Numbered from the stretch's first letter, positions 45,470 to 58,216 are shown. The stretch is DNA of 64,000 nucleotides from Arcuatula senhousia (GCA_963971305.1 OZ020309.1:3961001-4025000); one strand, 5' to 3'. The notes: generated by a model not told the origin, from the letters alone. Translations and numbers: made by a program.

Positions 45470-45620
45470 GACAAAGAGACGTGGAATAAGTGTACGCGAC
45501 ACAACCAACATAAAGAGACGGGAATTTAAAAAATCGCGATAGAAAACAACCAGCAGTCTTCAACATGAGCATAGGTCGCTGCTCGCCGTCTTGCATTGGC
45601 CTAAGACTAAAAATATAATA
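45470..45620 (-). repeat. inverted partner of the 2.5-kb repeat
   Basis: 'gtggaataagtgtacgcgacac', 'aaaacaaccagcagtc' and 'gcattggcc' are the inverse complement of landmarks in 2520-2705. The minus-strand open frame here is fortuitous. A small piece of the Penelope 3' tail follows at 45830-45925. Confidence 0.55.
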
Positions 45621-46195
45621 CATGTATCAAAGGAGATATCGGTCAGCTGACAAGCTGGTTAACCAGCATTTTTGTGTTATATTCTTTTCAATAAGTCAGA
45701 ATATCTGCCGTTTTTTTTTAATATAAAACAAGTAAAATAAATAAGTAAATTGTCAAAGTAATTGATCCTGTATAGTTTTTCATATACGATTACATTGAAG
45801 CCAACATGTAAAACATGAGAACACAAAAATCACTGAATATCATTCAACAACGCAAACTCAAGTCGAAACGAGAGTGAACTCATGTGCTCCGGAAGAGTAA
45901 GCATTTCCTGCTTGCTATATCACACCCAAGATATATTCACAAATATGAATGGGGATAGTTATTTTCAATCGGTGTGCTTTTGTTACGGTGATGATACCCT
46001 AAAATGAAACGTTTAAATTAGACAGTGGATTAAATTTTTAATTCTTTTGCATTTTTTATCTTTCGGAAAAAGGAGTTATGTCTTAAAATAACGAATTTAT
46101 ACGTTAGGCGTAGAAATACTTATTGTCTCGATCTTTTTTGGTTTCTGTGCTTATTGTTTTCTTTGACTATTTTATTTTTCAGATTGAAAATATCA

Positions 46196-47830
46196 ATGAC
46201 AGCTTTGGCTGAGCTACTTTGCTTACTTTGTACAAAAGATGATGTGGACAATCTTGCCGTCGACTGGTTCACCGATTTTTGTTCCTTTTTTTGTGAGCAG
46301 TTTGAAGAATCCACAAATGGAGCCAGATATAAAAGAATCATCAAACAATTCCCGCTAAAGAATACCAAGAGTTACCTGATTTTACGAATAAAATTAGAAA
46401 CCATTGCCAAGAAGCAGAGGTACCAGTGGGGTATCTGAATGTCAAAAGTCCGAAAGGGCAGAGACAAAACCAGTAAACACCAACAAGAACGGGAGAAAAA
46501 CAGACAACATCCAAATTTCGAAACACAAAATACTTAATATCAATCAACAACGCGAACTCCAGTCGAAACAAGAGTGAACTCATGTGCTCCGGAAGAGTAA
46601 GCAGTTCCTGCTTGCTATAGATCACCCGTACCGTTGCCAATAGTCCATTCAGAGTGTCAAATCCGGTCAAGGAAAACAACACAAAACCCTATGACAAACC
46701 AACATCTGCACTCATCTGAGAGATCGAAATCCCATATTTGTCTACAAGTGCTTGATGTATTTTGTAAAATTTCTTGAGTGAAGACAGCACCCGAGGAGCA
46801 ATATACTAGTAACCCTGTGTGAGCAGTTTTTGCGTCAGACGTGTCGGTCTGCTAAGGAAATCGATGTAAGTCCCGCATGCTCTGGAGTAACGTATCAATT
46901 GATATACGTAAACTCCATAAGTTGGAGCGGACGGAATGTTGCTTTACGAAAAGGAAACGTTGACGATTGGAAAGTTGAAGTCATCACGTTTGTCAAAGTG
47001 CCTTGTTGAAAGTCTTCCTTGAGAGTCAATTTCGAGATGTAGATCTAAATATGAAGCAGACTTCCTAGAATCCGTTGTGTCCTTTATCTCAAGCTCCTCG
47101 GGATATATGATATGGAGAAAGTCAACAAATAGAGAATTGTGTAGTGAAAGGACATCATCAATATAACGGAAAGTGAGGTTAAAATTGAGAGCTAGTCTTC
47201 GGTCTTTTTTGTCTTAAAGAGATTGTAAGAAGTCTGCATCATATGAATGAAGAAACAAATCAGCAAAGGTGCACAATTCGTGCCCATTGGAACCCTTATT
47301 GTTTGCTGAAAACCACGTCCACCAAGCTGAACAAATATGTTGTCAATAAGAAAGTTGAGCATGTCGATTACATGTATTTGGTCTTCTGTAAATTTATTCT
47401 TTTTCTAAGACTCATTGATGACAAAGTAAGTCTTGGTATAATCGACTTCTAGATATTTGTACCTGCGTTTTCCATTCTTTTTGAAAAAGCTGCGTTTAAT
47501 CATCTGTGCCAATCGCGATTTCAATTGTTCATGTGGAATAGAAGTGTTAAGTGTGGAGAAATCGAATGTTTTGATGCTGTTACAAGACAAATGATTTGAA
47601 ATGTACTGTGTTACCCATGTGATGCGTCCAGTGTATTTTCGATGATCACAAAAGTTTTCTGGATTTAAACAAAAAAGTTGGGACGTTTTATCGATGATCA
47701 AATCAGTTGATACCATATCCATCTTGCAAAAAAAAACTTGAAACCCTAAAACAAAATTATGACCACATAAACAAATATTTCGTCAATTAACGGCTGAGCA
47801 ATAGGTTCCAAACAAACATTTTATATTTTC
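46196..47830 (+). pseudogene. dead paralogue of the B-box gene, copy 2, split by a retroelement
   Basis: 5' part 46196-46436: acceptor (tttatttttcag), ATG, 'LLCLLCTKDDVDNLAVDWF', then after a frameshift 'YQELPDFTNKIRNHC', matching the first B-box and linker of the intact gene. 3' part from about 47725: 'ETLKQNYDHINKYF', matching its coiled coil. The 1.28 kb between them is a minus-strand Penelope-like insertion. Most of the second B-box is gone at the junction. No NHL part is seen. Confidence 0.75.
46437..47720 (-). pseudogene. Penelope-like element, 5'-truncated reverse transcriptase
   Basis: Reading from 47722 down: 'FDFSTLNTSIPHEQLKSRL' (RT motif A region, its catalytic Asp in FDFS), 'IRVPMGTNCAPL' (motif B), 'FRYIDDVLSL' (motif C with the YIDD catalytic pair), 'SYLDLHLEIDSQGRLSTRHF', 'RYSRACGTYIDF', and a 3' tail. 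Stops (e.g. after VINES) and frameshifts kill it. Family call rests on the PMG..APL / YIDD layout and the 'FDFSTLYT.IP' type motif; another non-LTR class is possible. It inserted into a B-box pseudogene and is the best copy of at least five in the window. Confidence 0.7.
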
Positions 47831-48353
47831 AAAATTATAACTATGGGGTCTAAAGAAACTGTTACTAAAACAAGATCTTGGAAGATGCAATACCAAAATT
47901 AAAAACACAAAGTCTACAAAATAACAAAACAGTAGGACACTAAGGGTTTAACTCTGAAAGAAACCTGCCACTGTTTTGCTATTTCTTGAGTCTTTTAAAG
48001 GCAAGCATGCACCTGTTTGAAACAAAACGGTCTTGCATGAGAATTGCAAGTTCCGTGAAAACTGCAAGCGCGCATGTGCGAAAAGTTTGTGGTTTCCGGT
48101 GTGAGAAATGCAAGTCAACTTTCCCTTCCGCTTAAACTGAAAGTAAACTTTTGTTGACATCTTCCAAATTATTGTTTGGCAGTCAGCCTTAATGGTAAAA
48201 CTTGATTAGTTCAACCTTATGATTGACATTTTGTGGATACAGATAAACAGATTTTTTACTAAAAATTTAAGCAACTTTTGCGGATCACGTACAAATCGAA
48301 AGTAGAAACAGAATAACAAACAATCTTGGGTGCATAATCGAACAATTTTGTTA
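47831..48353. other. no gene seen
   Basis: Short spacer between the B-box pseudogene and the palindrome-rich element. It may hold further unrecognisable pseudogene remains. Confidence 0.35.
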
Positions 48354-49775
48354 CATCCCAGGTGAAAAGTCATGGTCACTGTCCATTGTCAACAATGGTC
48401 GACCATGTTTGACCATGGTCTGGTGACTATGGTCGTCCATGGGTATCTATGGTCGACTGCCTTCCGTTTATTGGCACCATGGTCCTTATCCATGGTTGAC
48501 CATGTATGACCATGGCCGACCATGGTCAACCATGGTCAAACTTGGTTCTATTATTTTCAGAAATAAATAATGTATCAGTTTACAATCCAAATTAACAATA
48601 TAATTTTGTTTTCTACGGAACAAAATTGATTTATTAATGCAAATTTTGCATGCACATTGTAGGTGAATCTTTTCCAAAACATGACTTAGCTGAAAGATAA
48701 TTTTATGTCTACAATTCTTAGTGACTGTTTAATGTAGCCATGTTAACTCAACAGTCTTTTCCATTAAAGTTTGAAAGAATTTACACTCATCTTGATTTGA
48801 CTGTACGTTTTGTTCTTTATCTCTCTTATATTTCCATGTCAGCACCTTTTTTTCTAATTGATATCCTACATGTCAACACCATCTCCATGCTAATAATAAT
48901 TCCTAATCCCTATATATGTGGGACCATTTCTGTAAAATGCTTCAAAAAGGTCTCCAACTAACAAGTTTAATGCACAAATATAAAAAATAAGATTACTATG
49001 TTCCCAAACAAGGTTTAAATTAAAAAAAAATAATTATCTTATTAAGTTATACTACTTGTAAACCCATTTCATTTTCTCAAGATTCAAAAATATATATTTT
49101 TGGTAGAAGCAAAGGGAGATAATTTTCTACCATGGTCACATTATGACAAACCACAAAATTTATACAATGGTTCTGCCAATCCATGATAGGCACTGGTAGG
49201 TGAAATGTAAGCAAATTTTAATTACTTAATTGTTATCAAGTCAGCTAAATGTAAAGCAATAAAGACTTTATTAGGTCTTGTTAAAAATGTCAAAAGAACA
49301 TTGAAAAACAAACACCAGTCGGGTAGCTGAAAACAAACATGTAAGTCAATTAGTCTTACATTTGTACGAGTGAAATAAAGTTACCCCAGGTTTGATTTTC
49401 TATTCAGTCTTTACCATTATAACAAAATATAATTAAAAAAATGCAAGTTTAATTTTTCATGGACCTTTGTGAACCATGTTAAGTACTTTGTGACCATGAA
49501 CTACCATGGTCAGCAATGATTGACCATGATTTTGACCATAGTCAACCATATACTGATCATGGTAAAAAAACTATCGATTATGGTTGACCATGGTCAACTG
49601 AAACTGACCATGGTCAACCATTATGCAGAGTTTTTGACCATGGTCAGCATATGCTTGACTATGGTCGAAAACATGGTCAATCATTGCTGACCATGGTAGT
49701 TCATGGTTAACCATCTTGAACAATGAAATACAATAGTGACCATGATCAACCATCGTCATCTTTTCGTCTGGGATG
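48354..49775. mobile_element. inverted-repeat element with TGACCATGGTCA arrays
   Basis: Ends CATCCCAG and CTGGGATG are inverted and followed by a 'gaaaag' block on both sides. Next to each end is an array (48370-48545 and 49480-49755) dense in the palindrome TGACCATGGTCA and one-base variants such as 'gaccatggtcaaccatggtc'. The 0.9-kb middle is AT-rich and non-coding. Non-autonomous DNA element is the likely class; no clear target duplication. Confidence 0.7.
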
Positions 49776-50934
49776 GTTTAAACTTATTTTGTTGTCTTAG
49801 AGAAATCAAATGAATGTAAAAACATTTAGCATGTGGGGCAAATTTCATATCTGTTTTAAGTTTAACTATGTGTTTTGTTATTTACTTCTGCTTTAAACTG
49901 CTTAGTTAATAGTTATTTTTATTGTTTTCTTCAATCCTGGTGTTTTTAGTTATATCCTTTAACTCTATATACATGCTGTTTTTGCATGAGCTAGACACGA
50001 GATTAGAGATATTTATGTATTAAGTTGCTTAGTCTTACAATATGCTTGATCCACATGAACCAGTGGCTTAACATCATTGACTTTACTGTATTTGTGGTGT
50101 CATTGTATTGTATGCATGTATGCAATGTTATAATTGTCTGATTTTAGGTAAAATGCTCACCAGGGTTAAAGCTATTGTTCTATACATGTTTTGAATCTGC
50201 CAAATTTAAATGATGTTTTGGTATTTGTATTGTAACTGCTGAAACGGAATATATTTCTAGGTTAATAGATGACATCAAAAGACGAGAGCTCATTACACAC
50301 TTTTATTGTTAGGCAATCAAGATGCATGACACTGAATCATGGTGAATAATATGGCCTGGCCTGCCAAACAAAAAAATAAAAATTATATAATCAATCTCTT
50401 AAAAATAATAACATTAATCTCTTAAATAAAAAATCAAGAAAGCATTATTTTTGTCACCTCGCTTCTGACGACTTCTGCTTAGTTTGATTTTTTATAAAAA
50501 GGCAACAACAAGTTGAATTAAAAAATGTCATTTATTATTTCAAATGACGAGTATATAATCAGACAAAAAAATAATGACATTAACCTGCTAATATATGTTC
50601 AATGGAAAACTAACAGTTCTAATGCTACTACAATGTATGACAATAAAAATCAAAAGTGAGGGGTTAAAAATAGCCATCATTTTGATATTTACGAAAAAAA
50701 TAGCAAACTCCCCCACCCAGAAGGAGGAAGAAGCAGTCAATGTCATATACATGACTTGTAATAAATGAGTTATAAACAAACTAGGCACTAGAGCATCATA
50801 ACTGATGAGTTTTACATGTATATCATCATATAATGTAATGACAAGAGGCAAATAACCACATGCTAAGTCTTAACCCGTGTTTTATGAAGTCAGTTCTACT
50901 AAATTCTACATCAACAAAACTAATCTTTGTTGTT
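49776..50934. other. no gene seen
   Basis: AT-rich non-coding sequence between two elements. The minus-strand open frame at 50588-50851 has no recognisable feature. Confidence 0.4.
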
Positions 50935-51380
50935 TAAAAAACAGAGGATCAATACCCCATATTGAATCAACAACTAGGTGTATGTCATAATGTTCTCTAA
51001 TACAAAAATATATTGTTAGATATGAACATAAAACAGAGGCCCATTACCCCATGTTTTTTAAATAAACATGTACACTAAGTCAAATGTTCTCAAATACAAA
51101 AATATATTGTAAAATATATACATAAAAACAGAGGCCCATTACCCCATGTTTAAGTCAAATTGTTCTCAAATACATTGTAAAATACAGATATTAAAAACAG
51201 AGGCCTATTATCCCACGTCTAAATCAAAATGTTCTCAAATACAAAAATACAATTGCAAAATATAGACATAAAACAGAGGCCCATTACCACATGTTTAAGT
51301 CAAATTGTTCTCAATTACAAAATACATTGTAAAATACAGACATTTAAACAGAGGTCCATTATCCCATGTTTAATCAACAA
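50935..51380 (-). repeat. minisatellite downstream of the DIRS-type element
   Basis: 'aaacagaggcccattaccccatgtt.aa..caa...gttctcaaatacaaaaata.attgtaaaata' repeats about six times with 70-94 bp spacing. It lies 150 bp beyond the end of the recombinase gene and could be the 3' repeat region of that retroelement. Confidence 0.7.
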
Positions 51381-51522
51381 CTATTAGTCATAATGTGTTC
51401 AAGTGATCTTGGTTATGGTACATGTACATACAAATGTATAAAAAAACCATTATCAGTATAATAGGTACAATTTGTAAGTCGTCCTAGTCACAAAACTGAG
51501 AAAAAAATCAACATTAACCTTA

Positions 51523-54042
51523 TTAAATCTGAAGCATAGGTCTTCTTATATATTTTCAAAATGCCGAAGACTTCCAACGACCTAGTAGCTGAATTTGTTC
51601 ATCTGATACCCCCTTTAGTTTAGCCCATGATGCTGCACCGATGCGAAAAGAATGCCCTTTGTATAATTTTGTATCAAACTTAGCGAACGTCAATAACATT
51701 TTTAACTGATCAGGAAAACTTTGTCTTGATACAGGCATTTTATCTGCATATAAAAACAATGGCCCATCAGATCTACCACGCAGTTCACAATATTTCAGCA
51801 AGGCTATTACAGGACATAAACTTGAATTTTCTTTAAATGCAGACAATAACAAGGCCACAGAAGGATTTCCTACATTATGTTTAAAATTGCTTAGCCTCAA
51901 AGTAAATTCCTGGGGAATTTTATTGCAAAATTTATCGAATTGCACCGATGACAGAGTTAAAATGGGTAAACCTTTACCAGTTACTGCAAGCTCTCCAACT
52001 CTTAAAAAAGCGTGAAATGCTAACAAATACATTGCCTTAAATAGAACTTGTTTGAAAAAAAATTGGTGCACATTGGTAATGTAACAATAAGGCGTTGAAG
52101 TATTGTCGGTGTAATTGGAAGAGGAATATCAGATTTAGAATTTAATTTTTGAAAACCTTGCAATGCCTTCCTGACTATAAAAGCTTGAGTACAATCTTGA
52201 TGACCCGCTAAATTTTGGAAGTGACCTAGAGCTAAAATATATGTTGTGACAATTTGCAGAGCCAAGCCTTTGGTATAGCACTGTGCTATAAATAGAACCA
52301 AATGTTCTCTATTTGAAGGAAAGGAACATTCTACTGACATAACTTCTTTTAAAAATTCTCCATATAACTGTTTCACTATATCATATGATCTACGCGTGCC
52401 AGCAGATAAAGCATTATCAATCAAATATTCAGACAATGACTTCAGATGTTGAACATCTCCTGAGGAACTTCTTTCAGGCAAGGAGTCATTTGTGGGGACA
52501 ACTTGTGAAATTCTTCTATCTGTAATCGACATAATTTATCACTTAATACATTTTTTACGCCTGCTACATGTCTTGATCTAAACAACACATTATATTTTAA
52601 ACACTGAACAACTAAACGACGCAACAACTTCATAACATTTGCATCTTTCGCAGTCTGTTTGTTAATGACACAAACAAATGTCATGTTATCCGAGAAGAAA
52701 CAAACTTTATTATTAGCCATTTGTTCTGCCCACAGCTCTATAGCTGCAACTATTGGAAACAACTCTTTAATTGCAATATGAAATTTATCCCAATTATCTG
52801 ACCATTTCCCATAAAAATACTGGTTTCTAAATATACCCCCATAGCCTAAACCACTTGCATCAGTGTAAAGTGCCAATGACTCTGAAGTTTGCCAAATGTC
52901 TACAGAGTGTCCTGTTACATGTGCCATTATTGTTGTTGTAACTGAAACGGAATCCTGTTTTTCCACTTTTACTTTCCCCTTTGGCACGAAAAAGCTGAGG
53001 CTTGTACGTTTTTGGCTTTGATGCATCGAATCTGGCCTTCACCCCTATTTGTATGGATTCTGAATGTAATTCCTGGTTTATTACATTCCATGGCATAATT
53101 GCAGGATTCTCGGCCCTCCACATTCGAAACTGCTTATCGTAGTACAGAGCAGCTTTTTCTCCAACATCATTGGCCAGTTTTTGAACAATCTGCATATACC
53201 TCATCGCGTCGGGCTACTAACACCGTGGTTCGTGGTTCGATCCTCGTCAGGGGTGAAAATTTCATGAACCAATTTCCGACTCTCTCTTGACACCATTTGC
53301 GAGGATGATCTCAAGAACCGATGCTAGTCCTTCGGAAGGGACGAAAAAAGGTTGTCCCGTGTATGGGAGAGCAATACCCCATGCACGTTAAAAACCCCTT
53401 TGTAGAGTTCGATAAGAGTAGGCTTAATGGGGGCCGCTACAAAGGCCACACTCTCAATCTGCTAGCTGGAGAAGGATTAATATAAGCATTAAGCTTGTTT
53501 CCCAATCCAGGGTAAATAAATATGTTTAAACTAAGTTAGGTGATTGATCTGGAAAGCTGGTACAGTATATTGCAACGAATACGTGAAAGGCATCAACCCA
53601 CTGATTAAAAATTTTAAAATAAAGCTTCTGTTCTTTTCTGATTGTCGGAACCTTGTACTGCCTCCAATCTAGTCTGATTTGATTTGAATAATAGAAATGG
53701 CAGCCGGACATATTCTTCTGATATAATTTTTGCCTTAATTTTGGGGTCAATGTTGTGTCCAGTCCTTCTTCCCACATGCATATGGCCTGTTCTAACATTG
53801 TTTGCTTGCGTGTTATCCATGTTACTACATGTACCTGAAGTTTAAGGATTTGCAATCTCTAAATTGGTAGGATCCGCAGGAGTGACATCTACTGACGATC
53901 CAGGTTGATTTCCACGCCGAAGGTTTTCGGTCACTTCTTCTACAATTGTTGGCATCAACTCCTTCATGGCATCCTTCATCATTGTCTTCATGTCATCTTG
54001 TCTTGGCGTGATGCGTCTTCTCTTGCTTGGTGGACGAGACAT
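51523..54042 (-). pseudogene. DIRS/Ngaro-type retroelement: gag, RNase H, tyrosine recombinase; RT missing
   Basis: Minus strand in order: gag-like ORF from 54042 (basic start MSRPPSKRRR; stop TAA at 53842, frameshift near 53.7 kb; later 'YYDKQFRMW'); RNase H ('LALYTDASGLGYGGIF', 'FSDNMT', 'SRHVAG'; 52.93-52.5 kb); an overlapping tyrosine recombinase from 52532, with a frameshift at an A-run near 52.05 kb, then 'AFHAFLRVGEL' (catalytic Arg), 'GHSFRIGAAS' (HxxR) and 'LLGRWKSSAF'. TGA at 51556-51558 falls two codons before the KYIR tyrosine that should attack DNA; the true stop is at 51523. No reverse transcriptase lies between gag and RNase H, so about a third of the element is deleted. A SINE sits in gag. 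Confidence 0.85.
53205..53531 (+). repeat. tRNA-derived SINE inserted in the gag region
   Basis: It matches 7150-7500 over nearly its whole length ('gtggttcgatcctcgtcaggg', 'ccttcggaagggacgaaaaaagg', 'ccagggtaaataaatatg') but lacks the first 25-30 bases with the A box. The gag frame stops at its edge and resumes directly beyond, with no target duplication visible. Confidence 0.85.
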
Positions 54043-54104
54043 GATTGCTGTTAAAATAAAGCCAAACTAGTCAGTAAATCCATATATTACTAGAAGTACG
54101 GTTT

Positions 54105-55325
54105 ACATATAACTATGTATTTTTTTTAACCATGTGACTATATTTGTGCATGTTACACTTCACACACAGTCATGTGAAGAACAATACGTCAATTCTTTTA
54201 GTATAGTACATATGTTTGCATGTAACCATGCATTTCCTTGTCCACATTTAGCCATGTGAAGAACAATATGAGTATATGACCATACCTGTACATGTAGCTA
54301 TGTACAAAAAAGGATGGGTTGCGATAAGGCCCTATTTTGGCCCATCTGTAGGCGAAAAATAAAAAGTATTTCATAGCCTCTTACTTTTTACCTTATTTTG
54401 TAACAAAATGATTGTACTGTTGTGAAAGACTACCTTTAAATCCCTTTGCATTAACACGGCTTGGAAAATCGTGTTCAAAATTGACCCATTTGGAGTGAAA
54501 ATTTCATCTTGATTTAAAAGAAATGTTAAGGTAGGGCTTCAATAAAGTGAAATTTTGTGCTTATATAGTTGAAACCAGTGTTAAAAATTCTATCAAAGGT
54601 TCATCATACATATACATCACTTTTTAGAACAATTTTGAATTTGAAATGAACGCTAATCTCAAGAATAACGAGGAAAACGGAGAGATTTCGCACAATTTTT
54701 AACTATTGACAACACGTTCAAAAATGTTAGTCTTTTTAAATTTTCAGTATGTCTTGCACGCGGAACCAGCTTGAAACTTTCACAAAAGATGTGTTTTAGT
54801 AAAACAAGTTTTTGAATAAAATTTGGAGCTGGTTCCGCGTGCAAGGCTATACTTTTGGGAAGGATATATATCACTCATTTGCGCCACTTTCCCATAGGTT
54901 CAATGTTAAAATCATTTGTGGTGGTTCATTTCAGTCACCATTTACTAAAAAATAAAAAAAACTTTTAAACTACAAACGTTTATTTTCAAAAAATACAAAT
55001 ATTAACCTTTCAAACAAGACATTTTATGAACGAATTTACTTAATTTTATTTTTGACTTTCGCGGTGGGCTGAAAACGGGTCTTATCGCAACCCATCCTTT
55101 ACATGTAACCATGCAAATCCACATGTAGCCATGTGACAAATAATATATGATTTATCTAAGTGCATGTAGCCGTGTACCAATATGTTAACATGTAACCATG
55201 TAAGTTGTTTTGATGTCTACATGTAACCATGGAACGAAAAATTAAAATTCACACGTAGCCATCTGATAAAAAGGTATTATTAAATGACTGACATCAACAC
55301 GTAACCATGTTTAATTACAAACATG
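54105..55325. repeat. ACATGTAACCATG minisatellite, interrupted
   Basis: Variants of 'acatgtaaccatgtga' occur about a dozen times at irregular 25-60 bp spacing in 54105-54305 and again in 55100-55325. The gap is a TIR insertion that split the array. Confidence 0.7.
54309..55100. mobile_element. 792-bp TIR element in the minisatellite
   Basis: It has 24-bp ends AAAGGATGGGTTGCGATAAGGCCC and its inverse complement (one mismatch). Inside is a perfect 19-bp inverted repeat CTTGCACGCGGAACCAGCT (54753-54771 and 54827-54845) around a 55-base loop. No ORF of interest. Target duplication cannot be judged because the flanks are themselves repetitive. Confidence 0.75.
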
Positions 55326-55757
55326 ACATTACCTGTTATTTGTAAAATTCAGTCTTGGTAAAAAATACTGTTGATCTGCATTCACCTCAAAAGACAACTA
55401 ACTGAAAAATATCAATGTAGTGTTATCAACTGCTTTCATGCATCAAAATAGTATTTAAATTTACAATATCTGTAGCCCTTAAGAGTATCAAAGTTGATAA
55501 TAACAATTGCATAAATTCAATATACATATATATTCTTTCAATATTCAATTATTATAAAAAATCAGTAAATAAATGTAAGACTACTACAGTATATATCAAA
55601 TAGTTGGTAGTAATTTTATCGTATTAACAGTAAGCTGTTTGTTGTATACCCATATCTAACAATAAGATTATTTTCATTTGATAATACATGTTTAAAATGT
55701 ACCCTTACACTCTAAAACTAGATATTAGTTAAATTCAGAACAGCTCCTTTTATGTTC

Positions 55758-56300
55758 TTAAAAAATTTTTGGATAACCCACAGTCCAATTTAAATGCACT
55801 CCATCAGGTTCAAAAATGTTTTGTTCTGTGTACTTGAGCCCTCTCAACCTCCAGTAAACCTCACTTTTGTTTGACGATAATTTAAGTTGACTTTTTAGGA
55901 CAGTATTAGCATATACCACATTGGAATTATATATATCTGGAGTAGCATAACGAGTAGAGGCATGGAATAGTAGTTGACAAACTGCAATTTTCAATGTGTA
56001 TCTAGATGCATACAACAATAACAAAATCCACTTCAATATTATAACATCAATATCCTTTGTTGATTAATCCACACAGTCCAAGTCGTTTGAACAAAACTGA
56101 GCAACCACAAACGTTGGATTTTCTCGAATTATAGCTTGTTCAAGCTCAGCGACATGATTTAAGTTTGAAACTCTTCCACCTGATATACCATGATACGCAA
56201 CACTGAACTGAACTAGTTCTAAATTGTCAATGTTATTAAACCGAACGTATTGCTCAAAAAGAATGATATGGGAACTTCCAAGGATCAATATATCGGACAT
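55758..56300 (-). pseudogene. SGNH-hydrolase-like ORF, one in-frame stop
   Basis: ATG at 56300 begins 'MSDILILGSSHI' (the GxS block with the nucleophile Ser), then 'VVAQFCSNDLDC' (the block III Asn) and, after an in-frame TAA at about 56064-56066, 'FEPDGVHLN' (the DxxH block V). The order and spacing fit a short SGNH/GDSL esterase-like domain of about 180 residues. Some Ngaro-type retroelements carry such an ORF, and this one lies upstream of gag on the same strand, so it probably belongs to the element at 51.5-54.0 kb. That link is inference. Confidence 0.7.
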
Positions 56301-58216
56301 CGTGTGTTTACATTTTTATCCAAGCAAAAGCGAGACTTAGATGACGAAGGAATCTTTTCGACGTTTACTTTACTAATTAACATAAAGTTATATTTAGCAG
56401 CAATATATAGCAATGCACTATGACGTAATATTTGTTCTCAAATAAGAATATTATTACTTACATTCGACCGAAATACAGTCCAAATCCAAAACAATACTCA
56501 ATAATTTTCAAATTAATCAAATGATCTAATGTTCACAAATTTGTAGGTAAATCTGCATATATAATAATCCACGGAAACGGTATAAGGTCATTGTCCTTTG
56601 TTCGCGTGCATCTCCAGCTCAAATTATTTATTGTCTTGTTAGAGCGTCAATATAAATGCAAGAAACGATCGAAACGAAGAACTAATCAAACGATAACATG
56701 TCATTATATGTATTTTCAAATCATCTATAGCTAGTGAACCAGATTAACCACAATTTTCTTAAACTAAACTTTTGTATACAAAATGGCTGCAGCAGCTTGT
56801 TTCTGAAATCTATGAATATTAATTAGCATCATATGACTTGACACCTATCGGTGATTCTAATAATAGTTTAGGTGGATAACTCCACCCTACATAATATACT
56901 CGTGCCAAAAATTCATTTATATAACTATAAATGGAGTTATTCCATGCTCTTCTTTTCTTCATTCAATGAGTCACCTCCCCATATGATCTACTTTTTCCAC
57001 ATGTTAATCAAAAGTTGCAGTTTAGAATGGGCTTAGGAGATACACTGTATATGTCATATATGAGCAGACAGACTAACTCATCCAGCAAGAAATACATGTT
57101 AATATTCCAAAGAGTGACAGGTACTGTCAGATATTTAGGTCAGGACAAATTGAAGATGAACAATAATATGTCCAAAAGACATTCCACATCTCACAACGTT
57201 TTGGACAGATAGACCGAGAACAGACCCAAACACTATCCTCCTCTACTTTCATAGATGGAGCATAAAAACATTTGATTAACTGCAAATTAAAGCTCTTAAA
57301 AATCAAGGAGATATATCATGTATATTGAATATTTGTTTACTACATCAAAAATTTGTTTAATGAATATGAAAAATAATATACATTGTACCATTTTTTACAG
57401 ATACAAAACTCTTAAATTCAACCTCCTTATTTATCACAAAAGCATTACAAACAGCCTTTTATGGAAGATTATACTTTTAATAATATATGTCATTAGTTAC
57501 AAATATGGACAACTGCATATTCTGTTATATATCTTTGACTATTGAATTATTGGGCCTTCAAATAAAAAGATAGGATCAGAAAGGTAGAGTTGATATAAAC
57601 AATTTTACACTTTTTTGTTTACATTTAGTGAATTTTTATAAATTTTTTTTGGTTCTTTTTATTTTATTATTTTACCCTTAATTTATTTTATTACAATCAA
57701 TAAGTTTATGATCTGTTTATCTAGTGATGAAGACATCATATGAACAAAAGATATGTTTATGATAAATATGGCACATGTGCATTTAAAGGTCTATATAAGT
57801 AGGTAACACCTTATTTTATTTCTTTTTATAGCTAACATGGCAAATCACTACACCCAATAAAACAAGCAGGTTCTTATTTTGAACCTGTCAATTGAAAATA
57901 TTATAAATCTAATCACAAATAAAATAAAAGTTTACTTCTTTCTGAATTTTTGATATGAAATATATGAAACACAATATGTGAACAGCTCTGTTTACACATA
58001 ATATTTTGATAACATAACAAATTTGTTAAAATGTTAATCCTATGCAGACACCCTATTTTAAAATATCTTATTTACAGCGATAAAATACAAATACTATCCT
58101 TATTACATGTATTATAGGGCCAAACAAAAAAGTATGTGTGTTTAATGTCGCATGCTGAAAAAAATAGGGTCGGTAGGTAGGAAATTGATTATTTTTGTTT
58201 TAATCATCGATAGGTA
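56301..58216. other. no gene seen
   Basis: AT-rich non-coding sequence. Short open frames at 57015 and 57318 have no domain. Confidence 0.4.

Noticed and set aside
50935..51380. CRISPR array
   Set aside because: Repeats are long, diverged and unequally spaced, with no constant direct repeat plus unique spacers, and the genome is eukaryotic.
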